From Dromiciops gliroides (Eukaryota; Chordata; Mammalia; Microbiotheria; Microbiotheriidae), in the NCBI RefSeq assembly GCF_019393635.1, contig NC_057863.1:621917791-621981790 (forward strand): DNA of 64,000 bases, given 5' to 3'. The position numbers and the translations under genes were made by a program. Position 1 is the first letter of the stretch. Every line of letters starts with the position of its first letter. Of this stretch, positions 55,525-64,000 are shown one piece after another. A model generated the notes under the pieces. The model saw nothing but the letters and a program-made list of their open reading frames with translations, ran no database searches and had not been told where the DNA came from.

Positions 55525-56294
55525 TGTAGGGGCTGGGCAGCTACGTGGCAAAGTGGATAGAGCACTGGCCCTGGAGTCAGGAGGACCTGAGTTCAAATCT
55601 GGCCTCAGACACTTAACACTTACTAGCTGTTTGACCCTGGGCAAGTCACTTAACCCCAATTGCCTCACAAAAAAAATAAATAAATAAATAAAATAAACTG
55701 TAGGGGCCAAATTTTAATTTGTGGAGTGTTAACTAGGTGGCTCACCGCAATATTGGGGAAAGGAGACCAACAGCCTCCCTCAAAAACAGAACAGGGTTTA
55801 TTAACAAAAACAAACTTAAAAACACAAGCAAGATCAGTAGAATTAAGGGAAAGGTAAAAAATGGGTGAAGGGAAACGATACCACCTGAATAATACCACCA
55901 CCCAGGGATCAGCTGAGAACACACGGCTGCGTCCTGTTGCTTTCCAGTTCCAAGCTAGAATGGCAAAACTCCTCCCATCTCCTTCCCAGCAGACCCCAGG
56001 CTGACCACACACACAGCCCCAAGCCAATTGTCTGGCAGCCCTGATTGAGTCACATGACTGCCCTCACTGGGCTTCCAGTCATTATAATTTTGCCAGGCCT
56101 ATGTAGGGGTCAGTGATTGGTGATGACATGAGGTGCCAGTGCCATGGCGATGGCTACAACCAGTGGGTGGAGCACTGTGCCGTTGCAGAGGCGCAACACC
56201 TGAGTCCCAGGCCAGTGTGCGTGCCGGGGATTTTTTAAAAATCTAGCCAAAAGATGGGGTCATAAAAACCTCAAATAACAATTAATTCTTTACA
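55525..56294 (-). mobile_element. Solo LTR, minus strand (family 3)
   Basis: Read on minus it begins TGTAAAGAATTAATTGTTAT, matching the start of the LTR at 41557. The polyadenylation signal (GGTTTATTAAC reversed) lies at about 55797. Flanks AAAC and AAGC are an imperfect 4-bp duplication. Confidence 0.75.
55534..55694 (+). mobile_element. tRNA-like SINE at the LTR edge
   Basis: Target duplication AACTGTAGGGGC on both sides, ten bases into the LTR. Confidence 0.9.
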
Positions 56295-56501
56295 AAGCTA
56301 TATATAGGATAAGTAGGAAACAAGGTGCTAGGATTAAGAGGAAGTAGGAAAGTCTTCCTGTAGAAAGGGAAATTTTAGTTGGAACTTGAAGGAAGCCAAA
56401 GAAGAGGGAGAGAGAGAATTCCAGGCATTGGGACAGCCAGAGAAAATGTCCAGAGCCAAAAGTTGCAAATAAATAGATTTTTTAAAAAATATATTACAAA
56501 G

Positions 56502-56650
56502 GAGGGCAGCTGGATGGCACAGTGGATAGAGCACCAGCCCTGGAGTCAGAAGTACCTGAGTTCAAATCCAGCCTCAGACACTTAAAACTTACTAGCTGTG
56601 TGACCTTGGACAAGTCACTTAACCTCAACTGCCTCACCAAAAAAAAAAAA
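56502..56650 (+). mobile_element. tRNA-like SINE
   Basis: GGAGGGCAGCTGGATGGCAC. Flanks ATTACAAAGGA and ATCACAAAAATGA are weakly alike. Confidence 0.9.
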
Positions 56651-56654
56651 TCAC

Positions 56655-57290
56655 AAAAATGAGAGGGAGAATGGGTGTGGGGTGGCATCCATGTACAGTA
56701 AGACCCTCATATTCATTTCATTACATCCTGGTTAGCACCCACTGATATACCATAGTCTAGCAGGCCTGCACACAGCCAGAGGTAGTCAGGGGCCACACTG
56801 GAGCAAGTTGGGGCCAATCTATGGATATAGATGCCCATGAGAGGAGAGCCTAAGTTTCACCTTCACACTAAACCAAATCCAACATAAGCTTCCCAGGACA
56901 ACCTCCCTCCACTCCTCAACAACGGTCGGCATCAAATTCTCTCTGCTACCCACTGGTCAGAAAAGAAGAAATATCCCTCCCAAGGCCTCTGCCTCTCCAC
57001 CTTCACCCTGGACCCCAGTCCTTCTCACCTCCAGCACCTTACTCCCACAGTCACCTCCTCTATCTCTTAGTAATAACTCATTTAAGCAGTGTCTGTATAT
57101 AGCACTTTAAAGCTCTGTCGATGCCCACCAGTAATTTTTGGAGATGCTTTTCTCCTCCCTTGCTCCCACTGCCCCTCAGTGAGCCTTTTCTTGTAGTGGT
57201 CACACAGGTGTAGGCTTATCCCAGGCCAAAGGGGGCTCTGGGAGCATGGCAGCCCATCCAAGCTTGTGTGCTGCCTTCCATAATCCCACC
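56655..57290. other. No feature recognised
   Basis: GC-richer than its surroundings; no repeat I can name. I looked here for a second AADACL-like exon 2 and found none. Confidence 0.4.
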
Positions 57291-57292
57291 AG

Positions 57293-57890
57293 TCAGTCAG
57301 TCAGTCACTGCCTGCTAAGTACCAGACACCATTCTAAGCTCTGGGGCTACAAAGCAAGGCAAAGGACCGTCCCTGCCCTTGAGGAGCTTACAATTTAATA
57401 GGAAAGGCATGTGGGGCAGCTAGATGGCGCAGTGGATAGAGCACTGGCCCTGGAGTCAGGAGTACCTGAGTTCAAATCCAGTCTCAGACACTTAATACTT
57501 AACTAGCTGTGTGACCCTGGGCAAGTCACTTAACCCCAATTGCCTCACTAAAAAAAAAAAAAAAATAGGAAAGGCATGTAAACCACAATGTACAGACCCG
57601 CTACAGGAAGGACAAATAGAAAATCATCTACAGAGGGAAAGCACTAGGACTAAGAGGGATCAGGAAGGCTTCCTGTAGAAGACAGGACTTTAACTGGGAC
57701 TTAGAGGAAACCAGGGAAGCCAAAAGGTGTAGATGAGGAGGGAGAGCTTGGAGGACCACCAGAGAATATTCCAGGCTCGAAGGAGCACCAGAGAAGATGC
57801 CCAGAGCTGAGAGACAGAGGGTCTCGTCAGGGTAACAAGTGGCAAGTTGCGGAGGGAGGGTCGTGTACGGAGAACACTCCTCCACAGGCC
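57293..57890 (-). mobile_element. L2 3' end and 3' half, with a SINE
   Basis: ACCAGACACCATTCTAAGCT and CTTGAGGAGCTTACAATTTA, then GGCTTCCTGTAGAAGACAGG after the SINE. Confidence 0.75.
57413..57566 (+). mobile_element. tRNA-like SINE in L2
   Basis: Target duplication ATAGGAAAGGCATGT on both sides. Confidence 0.9.
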
Positions 57891-58036
57891 AGTGAGAGCC
57901 AAAGGGCTAAAAACTAAGAGAACGCAGCCCTTGGGTTTCAAGTTCTTCCAGTTCTGGGTGGCTTGAGGGAGTGGCAAACTTCCAGAGAGAAGCCGGTGTG
58001 ACCATGAGGGGCAAGGATGCCACAGCCGCCTAATGA

Positions 58037-59080
58037 AGGACCAGGACAGGGCCCCCTCTGGGGTTCCTGGAGCCAGAGGTAGGGTTGGACCAACAGAGAA
58101 TGGGAGCCAAGGGGAGGGACTAACCAGATACAAACCCATACTGCGCAGAGCTAATGGTGGCAGCAGCAGGAGTGTTGGGTAGTCAAACATTCAGGCGGAG
58201 CAGACCTCTGTTTCCCATTGCTCCTTATCAAGTGCTAACCTAGGGAAGCTGCCACCTGTTCCCTGTGCCTGTCGGGCCCTATCGTTCCCACCTGGTTGGG
58301 AAGCAGGAAGAAGAAGAAAGGAGGAAAGTAAAGGAACCAAGTACCACCTCTCTCCGGCAGCCTGCAGATGGAGGCTTGTAACTTGAAATGATTGGGCTCC
58401 TCTTTGTCTGTACTTAAAGCTGTTCATTCAACCACTATTTCATTTAATAACAGCTAACATTTTTGTAGCACTTTGAGGTCTGCAAAGTACTTTACGTTAT
58501 CTTTTACTATGATTTGTGTCCAAGCACACAGAATGTGAAGTTTGAGAGTGAGAAAAGAGAACTCATCCCTCCAAGGAACAAATGATATTTCCCTCAATAA
58601 GCCAAGGTATGGCCCAGAGACAGTGAGAGAGCAGAGAGAGTGTGTTTTTGCTATTTTGAAATCAGTTCCCTTGGGTTCAGTGACCCTCTCTATGCAAGTG
58701 AATCCAAGATCTACATAGCTAGCCCTGGTCTCTCTCCTAAGCTCTAGACTTGGGGGCACTTTGAACCAGACGTCCTTTAGATATCACACAGTCAATACGT
58801 CCAGAACAGAACTCACTCTTTCATTCCAGAAATCCTCACCACTTCCACAAGTCCCTCTTGTTGTTAAGAGCACCACCAGTTCCCACTCACCCTGACTTAC
58901 AAGAGGGGCACCATCTTCAGCTGCTCATTCTCACTGATCTTATATACCCATCAGTTGTCAAGCCCTATCATTTCTTCCTTCACAGAAACTCTTGTTTTTA
59001 TCCCCCCTTCTGTCCACTCCTATAGTCACTGCCCCTTTCAGGCCCTCACCACCTTTTGCCTGACCTACTGAATAGTTTGC
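58037..59080. other. Part of copy B absent from copy A, no gene recognised
   Basis: No exon or named repeat, except a short MIR-like piece at 58440-58500. The minus frames here (up to 166 codons from 57690) have no recognisable domain. Confidence 0.4.
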
Positions 59081-59084
59081 TTAA

Positions 59085-59335
59085 TGATTTGCAGGTAGTG
59101 CAGTGAATAGACCACCTGACCCAATTCAGGAAGACTTGAGTTCAAATTTGGCCTCAAACATTTACTAGCTGTGTGACCCTGGGCAAGTCACTTTAACTTC
59201 TGTTTGCCTCAGTTTTCTCATCTGTAAAATGAGGATAATAATAGCACCTACCCCCCAGGGTTGTGGTGAGGATCAAATAAGATAACACTTGTAAAGTATT
59301 TAGCACAGTGCCTGGCACATAGGAGCTGCTACGTG
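59085..59335 (+). mobile_element. MIR-type SINE
   Basis: GAGTTCAAATTTGGCCTCAA, TGTGACCCTGGGCAAGTCAC and GTAAAATGAGGATAATAATA. Confidence 0.8.
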
Positions 59336-59374
59336 CTTTTTTTTTTTTTTTTAGTTTCTCCCCTCTAGTCCATT

Positions 59375-59945
59375 TTCCACTCAGCTGCCAAAGTGATTTT
59401 TCCAAAGCACAGGTTTGACTATGTCAGCCCCCTAGTCAAAAAACAGCAATGGCTCCCTGTTACTTCCAAGGTCAAATATGAAATCCTCCTATTGGCATTT
59501 AAAGCTCTTCTTAACCCAGCTCCTTCTTTTCTAGTCTTACACTTCTCTCCTCTTCTTGAGCTCTACAATCCAGTGACATTGACCCCCTTGTCATCCCTCA
59601 AATATGACACTCCATATGTGACTCCCTGCCTTTGTCCTGGCTGGAATGCTCCTTCCTCAAACATGTCCCTCCTCACCCCCACCTTTTAGTTTCCTTTCTT
59701 ACCTTGGATACTCTGATCAAATCATGACCTTGTGCACAAGATCTTTATCCTGGTGCTCCAAGCTGCTAGTGCCTTCCCCTCAAAGATTAGCCTTCCCAGC
59801 CCCCATCTACCCTGAATATAGCTTGTATTTACCTGATTCTTTGCATGTTGTCTCACCCATTAGCATGTGAGCCCCCTGAGGGCAGTGACTGATTTTGCCA
59901 TTCCCCAGTGAATGGCATATAGTAAGCACTTAATAAATGTTGGTT
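59375..59945 (+). mobile_element. L2 C-terminal region and 3' end
   Basis: The frame at 59393-59689 begins FPKHRFDYVSPLVKKQQWLP, the L2 block 'HKSDHVTPLLKxLQWLP'. The terminus is CCCCCTGAGGGCAGTGACTG. The terminal 95 bp also occur in copy A. Confidence 0.85.
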
Positions 59946-59948
59946 TTG

Positions 59949-60215
59949 TTGGTCCTTCATAGTACCTTGACATCAGGGTGATGTCATGACTTACAGTGAA
60001 TTGGATTTAAGTGAGGGAGGGCTGTGCAAAGTCACCAACCTCACTCATTTCTCCAGAGCCAAATGGGTCCAGTGGCGAGATATACATCAATAAAACTAGA
60101 CATGGCACCAGATGTTTAAGGCAATTGGGATTAAGTGACTTGAACTCAGGTCCTCCTAACTTCTGGGCCAGTGCTCTATCCACTGTGCCACCTCACTTCC
60201 CCTGTACTTAAATTC
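59949..60215 (+). mobile_element. Composite SINE-like repeat, copy 2
   Basis: Same order as 54163-54465: GGTGATGTCATGACTTACAG, GAGCCAAATGGGTCCAGTGG, then reverse SINE body AATTGGGATTAAGTGACTTG. The likely target duplication is ACTTAAATTCTTG against ACTTAATAAATGTTG. Confidence 0.7.
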
Positions 60216-60933
60216 TTGTTGACTGACTAATGATTTTCCAAAGCATATAATGCCTAACTATGAGTTCATGCTATTGCCCCCCTGGGGGGAGGGGTGAGAT
60301 TTTCTTTTTGCACTTGAACCCAGTGTGAGAAAAGCTAACCAAAGAACTCACATGTTGAATTGACTATGAAGGGATGGTATCTTTAAAAAAAAAATAAAAC
60401 TAAGGGGTGAGAGGAATGCACTGAGAGAAAGGGAGAGGGAGAGGTGGAATGGGGTAAAGTATCTCACATAAAAGAAGCAAGAAAAAGCTTATGGAGTGGA
60501 GGGGAAGATGGGAGAGGATCGGGGAGTGAATGAGCCTTACTCTCATCAGAATTGGCTCAAAGAGGGAATAACATACACACTCAATTGGGTATCGTAATCT
60601 ATCTTAACCTGTAGAAAAAAGTAGGAGGGGAAGGGAATAAGGGGGAGGGGTGAAAGAAGGGAAGGCAGATTGGGGGAGGGGGCAGTCAGAAACAAAACAC
60701 TTTTGAGGAGGGATAGCGTGAAAGAAGATAGAAAATAGAGTAAATATCAAGGGGAGGGAATAGGATGAGGGGAAATACGGTTAGCAATAGTAACTATGAA
60801 AAAAATTTGAAGCAAGTTTGTCTGATAGGCTTCAGTTCTCAAACAAATTTGTTAAAATAAGAGCCATTCTCCAACTGATAGATGATCAAAAGACATGACA
60901 TTTTCAGATGAAATAATCAAAACTACCTAAAGC

Positions 60934-61105
60934 GGGGGCAGCTAGGTGGTGCAGTGGATAGAGCACTGGCCCTGGATTCAGGAGGACCTGAGTTCAAATC
61001 CGGCCTCAGACACTTTACACACTTACTAGCTGTGTGACCCTGGGCAAGTCACTTAACCCCAATTGCCTCACTAAAAACAAAAACAAAAACAACAAAAAAA
61101 AAAAA
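60934..61105 (+). mobile_element. tRNA-like SINE in deleted L1
   Basis: Target duplication CTACCTAAAGC on both sides. Confidence 0.9.
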
Positions 61106-61147
61106 ACCCTACCTAAAGCCATATGAAAAAAATGCTCTGACTCACTA

Positions 61148-61284
61148 TTTTTTTTTGCTAGACAATGAGGGTTAAGTGACTTGCCCAGAGTCACACAACT
61201 AGTAAGTGTCAAGTGTCAGAGGCCAGATTTGAATTAAGGTCTTCCTGAATCCAGGGCCAGTGCTTTATCCACTGCGCCACCTCT
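61148..61284 (-). mobile_element. tRNA-like SINE in deleted L1, minus strand
   Basis: Target duplication ACTCACTATT on both sides. 5' end slightly short. Confidence 0.9.
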
Positions 61285-62072
61285 AACTCACTATTGATTG
61301 GAGAGATTCAGGTCAAAACAATTCTGGGTACCACCTCATACTATAGTATTGGGTAATAGGACAGCAGAGGAAAATGACAAATGTTGTAGGAGATATGGTA
61401 AAAAATGAGACGTTGATACACTCTTGGTAAAGTTGTGAACTGATTCAAACATTCTATAGAGCAATTTGGAACTATGACCAAAGGGCTATAAAACCATACA
61501 TACTCTTCAACCTAGTAATACCACTACTAGGTTGGTTCCCTAAAAGAGAGAGAAAAAAAAGTTGAATTCAAAATTGGAGAGATGCCCATCAATTGGGGAA
61601 TAGCTGAATAAATTGTGGGATGAGATTATGATGGAACACTATTTTGCTATAAGAAATGATGAGCAGGATGCTATCAGAAAAACTTGGAAAGACATACATG
61701 AGCTGATGCAAAGTGAAATGTACTATATACAAAATAACAGCAATATTATAAGATGATCTGCTGTGAATGACTTGGTTATTTTAAACAATGCAATGATCCA
61801 AGACAACTCTGAAAGACTTATGAAAAATGCAATCCATCTCTCAAGAAAGATGGTATCCGAATACAGATTGAAACATAATTTTTTTGTTAGTTCCTTTTTC
61901 TAAAGTTTTTTTTGTCTGTTTTCTTTCACAACCTAATATGAAAATGTTTTGCATGACTACACATGTATAATTTATATTGAATTGCTTGAGTTCTTAAGTG
62001 GGGTGGGGAGGGAGGGAGGAAGAGAATTTGGAATACAAAGTTTTAAAAATCTAAGTTAAAATCTGTTTTTAT

Positions 62073-62228
62073 GGGGGCAGCTAGGTGGCACAGTGGATAG
62101 AGCACCAGCCCTGGAGTCAGGAGTACCTGAGTTCAAATCTGGCCTCAGACACTTAACACTTACTAGCTGTGTGACCCTTGGCAAGTCACTTAACCCCAAT
62201 TGCCTCACTAAAAAAAATAAAATAAAAT
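62073..62228 (+). mobile_element. tRNA-like SINE in deleted L1 3' UTR
   Basis: Target duplication AAATCTGTTTTTA / AAATCTGGTTTTA. Confidence 0.9.
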
Positions 62229-62622
62229 AAATCTGGTTTTACATGTAATTTAGGAAAAAATAAAATTCAAAATAGTACAAAGATTAAAAAAAAAACTACC
62301 TCACATGTTGTGAAATGTTTTCCCACCACTTTTGTCTAAGGATACTCCTAGGTACAGAAGTGGGGGAAGCTTTCTGCTACTGCTGTTAGCTTCAAGAAAC
62401 ATTCAAGTCCCAGTTCACACCAAGGAGCCCTACCTACCCCATTCAATGCACACATAGACAGACCCCTACAATGTGGGAGGCTATTGTCCACCAGGTGGTG
62501 CTAGACTCAAGCCACCAGCCTCAAGAACTTGAGTAGACATCCTGGAATCTGAACAAGTCATTTTGCTTCCAATAACCAGGCATGAAAGAAGAATTCACTG
62601 AGTTCTGAATTCCAGCCTAGCA

Positions 62623-62867
62623 GTTGATATCAAATATTGTTCAGAAATATAAATTTTAGACAAATCTCTATAGCTCAACTCCCATCCCACTTCTGAGAGA
62701 TTTCCTGGCTCAGTCTCAGCCTTTTATGTTTAGACAACACAGGCAAGTAACTTTCTTTGACCATATAATGTATAGCAACATGCTCCATTTTCTCCTCCTT
62801 TCCTCTTAAGTATCTGGCTATGAGGACCCTCCCCTTGCCCAGGCCAACCCCTCATGTAGCTTTAATC
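62623..62867. other. No feature recognised
   Basis: Short single-copy-looking stretch between copy B and the LTR. Confidence 0.4.
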
Positions 62868-63225
62868 TGTTAAGGGCTAAAATTCTAGCTAGTCTGTCTA
62901 AAATATCTAATGAGTGGTCGCCAATCAATTACAAGCTTTAGCAAGAGTTAGACTTTTAAGCATTTATTAAGGAGAATAAGAATTTGGTAAAGAGAGAGAG
63001 AAAGGCCTAGATTCCTATCTATTAAAGGGAGAGCACATTTCTAGCTCCCTTCTCCGCCAGCGTCCAAAGGAAAGAGCCCCAGACCGAGCGCCAGTCTCTT
63101 CCTTCCTCCTCCCACTCGTCCACATCACTTCCTGATGCCTGGTCTTGCCCTCAAAGACCTTCGCTTCATGGGCAGAACTCTTCTACAGTAAGTATCCAGC
63201 AGGTGGCATTATTCCAATCGTTACA
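62868..63225 (-). mobile_element. ERV 3' LTR, minus strand (family 2-like)
   Basis: 358 bp; read on minus it runs from TGTAACGATTGG to CCCTTAACA. The polyadenylation signal is in CTTAATAAATGC. Immediately upstream on minus is a G-rich polypurine tract (CAGGGGGGAC, 63226-63235), which marks it as the 3' LTR of a provirus. Confidence 0.75.
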
Positions 63226-63384
63226 GTCCCCCCTGTTGTTCCTCAAGAAACAAAATGTTTCCTTGACGGAACAAATCCTATCCTATCCCATTTTCTCCAC
63301 CAGATTGCTCCCTCAATCACTGTTTCTCTGTCTCTAATCTTCAGTTTTTCTTTCCATTGATTGGTTCCTTCCTTACAGTCTTTA
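63226..63384 (-). mobile_element. Possible short ERV internal remnant
   Basis: Begins with the polypurine tract. The rest shows no retroviral gene I can recognise before L2 starts. Confidence 0.35.
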
Positions 63385-64000
63385 GACATGCTCAAGTCTT
63401 CCCTGTCTTAGAAAAACAAAAACAAAAAACACCCTTCACTAGACCCTACTATCCTTTCAAGCCAGTCTTATATTACTCCTCCCTTTATCGGCCAAACTCC
63501 TAGAAGAAAAAGCTATCTACATTTGGCACCTTCCCTTCATTTCCTCTCACTCTTTAAATCTTTGTAATCTTTTTTCTGACTTTATCACATAACTGAAATT
63601 ACTCTCTGCATAGTTGCCAGTGACCTCTTAACTGCCACAATTGATGTGTTTTCTCAGTCCTTGTCTTGTCCTCTCTACTTTGTTAGCTATTGTTGACCAC
63701 CCTCTCCTCTTGGGAACATTTTCTCCCTGGTTTTCATGACACTGCTGTCTCGAGGGTCTCCCTCCAACCTACCTGTCCTCTCCTTCATCTGCTTTGCCAC
63801 ACCCTCATCCATATCACATCCACAATTCTGGGCATATTCCAAGGTTTTGTCCTGGGGCCCCCTTGTCCCTCTACTCTCTTGGTGACCCTATCAGTTCCCA
63901 TGGGTTTAATTATCATTTCTGTGTGATCTGGGATACATGCCTGAGCACTTGTATAAAATTCTCCACAGTGGTGAAGAGGACGATTACTCAGTGCCTTTGT
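63385..64000 (+). mobile_element. L2 RT region (right edge cut)
   Basis: The frame at 63690-63926 ends with a degraded version of the L2 block 'GVPQGSVLGPLLFS': GIFQGFVLGPPCPS, then a SVPMGLIIIS block. Confidence 0.8.

Larger units (their letters stand above)
55362..56480 (-). mobile_element. L2 3' end split by an LTR
   Basis: Left piece 55362-55524 (CAGGCACTGTGCTAAGTTCT; CCTCAAGGAGCTTCCAGTCT). Right piece 56310-56480 (AGGAAAGTCTTCCTGTAGAA; GGAACTTGAAGGAAGCC). Confidence 0.8.
60358..62299 (+). mobile_element. Internally deleted L1 (spacer joined to ORF2 C-terminus), copy 2
   Basis: Spacer from 60358 (ATCTCACATAAAAGAAGCAA; AATAACATACACACTCAATT; GGTTAGCAATAGTAACTATG). It joins near 60800 to ORF2 C-terminus (AAGCAAGTTTGTCTGATAGG). 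The sequence continues through the ORF2 end (61300-61760) to a 3' UTR and A-rich tail. Bounded by CTCACATGTTG at 60347-60357 and 62300-62310. No RT domain. Confidence 0.85.
57942..62622 (+). repeat. Segmental duplication, copy B (upstream of the AADACL-like gene)
   Basis: Direct-orientation counterpart of 5493-7437. It is longer because it keeps 58037-59849, carries a composite SINE (59949-60215) and a deleted L1 (60358-62299) with three SINEs, and lacks bases matching 5736-6077. Confidence 0.8.

Noticed and set aside
56655-57640. Possible second AADACL-like exon 2 beside copy B
   Set aside because: No HGGG-type coding block or matching splice sites on the minus strand.
57690-58190. 166-codon minus-strand open frame
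   Set aside because: It crosses an L2 fragment and the edge of the segmental duplication, is Leu/Ser/Pro-rich, and shows no domain. Chance frame in GC-richer DNA.

Overview
The window is marsupial nuclear DNA. The evidence is the density of a tRNA-like SINE (starting GGGGCAGCTAGGTGG, about 35 copies here, WSINE1/CORE-SINE type), LINE-1 elements of the marsupial type, a BovB/RTE element, large amounts of old L2, L3/CR1 and MIR, and solo endogenous-retrovirus LTRs. I cannot tell from the sequence whether the animal is Australian or American. There are no bacterial-type genes, CRISPR arrays or operons. Nearly all open reading frames are pieces of retrotransposons or chance frames.

One host gene is supported: an arylacetamide deacetylase-like (AADACL3/AADACL4-type) gene on the minus strand. 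Exon 1 is at 26858-27025 (type II membrane anchor), exon 2 at 4852-5068 (HGGG oxyanion-hole motif) and exon 3 at 2904-2967. All three have GT/AG splice sites and matching phases (0, 1, 2). Intron 1 is about 21.8 kb and full of retrotransposons. The last exon, which would carry the catalytic Ser-Asp-His residues, must lie left of base 1. Everything right of about 27.1 kb is upstream intergenic DNA.

Layout: 1-5 kb L1, L3 and exons 2-3; 5.5-7.4 kb copy A of a segmental duplication; 7.4-18.6 kb nested L2, L1 and HAL1-like pieces; 18.7-26 kb old L2/L3/MIR with one solo LTR; 26.8-27.1 kb exon 1 and its promoter; 27.6-29.8 kb a deleted L1, a 7SL-derived element and an LTR; 29.9-32.5 kb a BovB/RTE element; 36-38 kb a HAL1-like element; 38.7-40.9 kb a long L2; 41.3-44.1 kb an old L1 split by two solo LTRs; 46-47.4 kb L1; 47.4-48.5 kb an unexplained segment; 49.4-53.9 kb L2, L1 and HAL1-like elements, with an RPS14 processed pseudogene fused to a SINE; 57.9-62.6 kb copy B of the duplication; 62.9-63.2 kb an ERV 3' LTR; 63.4-64 kb L2.

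The most unusual points are: (1) copies A and B of the duplication carry unrelated retrotransposon insertions bounded by the same short target sequence; (2) a SINE-RPS14 bipartite retrocopy with shared target-site duplications; (3) two copies of an internally deleted L1 that joins the inter-ORF spacer to the ORF2 C-terminus at the same place; (4) a 7SL RNA-derived, internally deleted SINE-like copy in a marsupial. Family names are from recognition by eye, and element edges are approximate unless a target-site duplication is stated.
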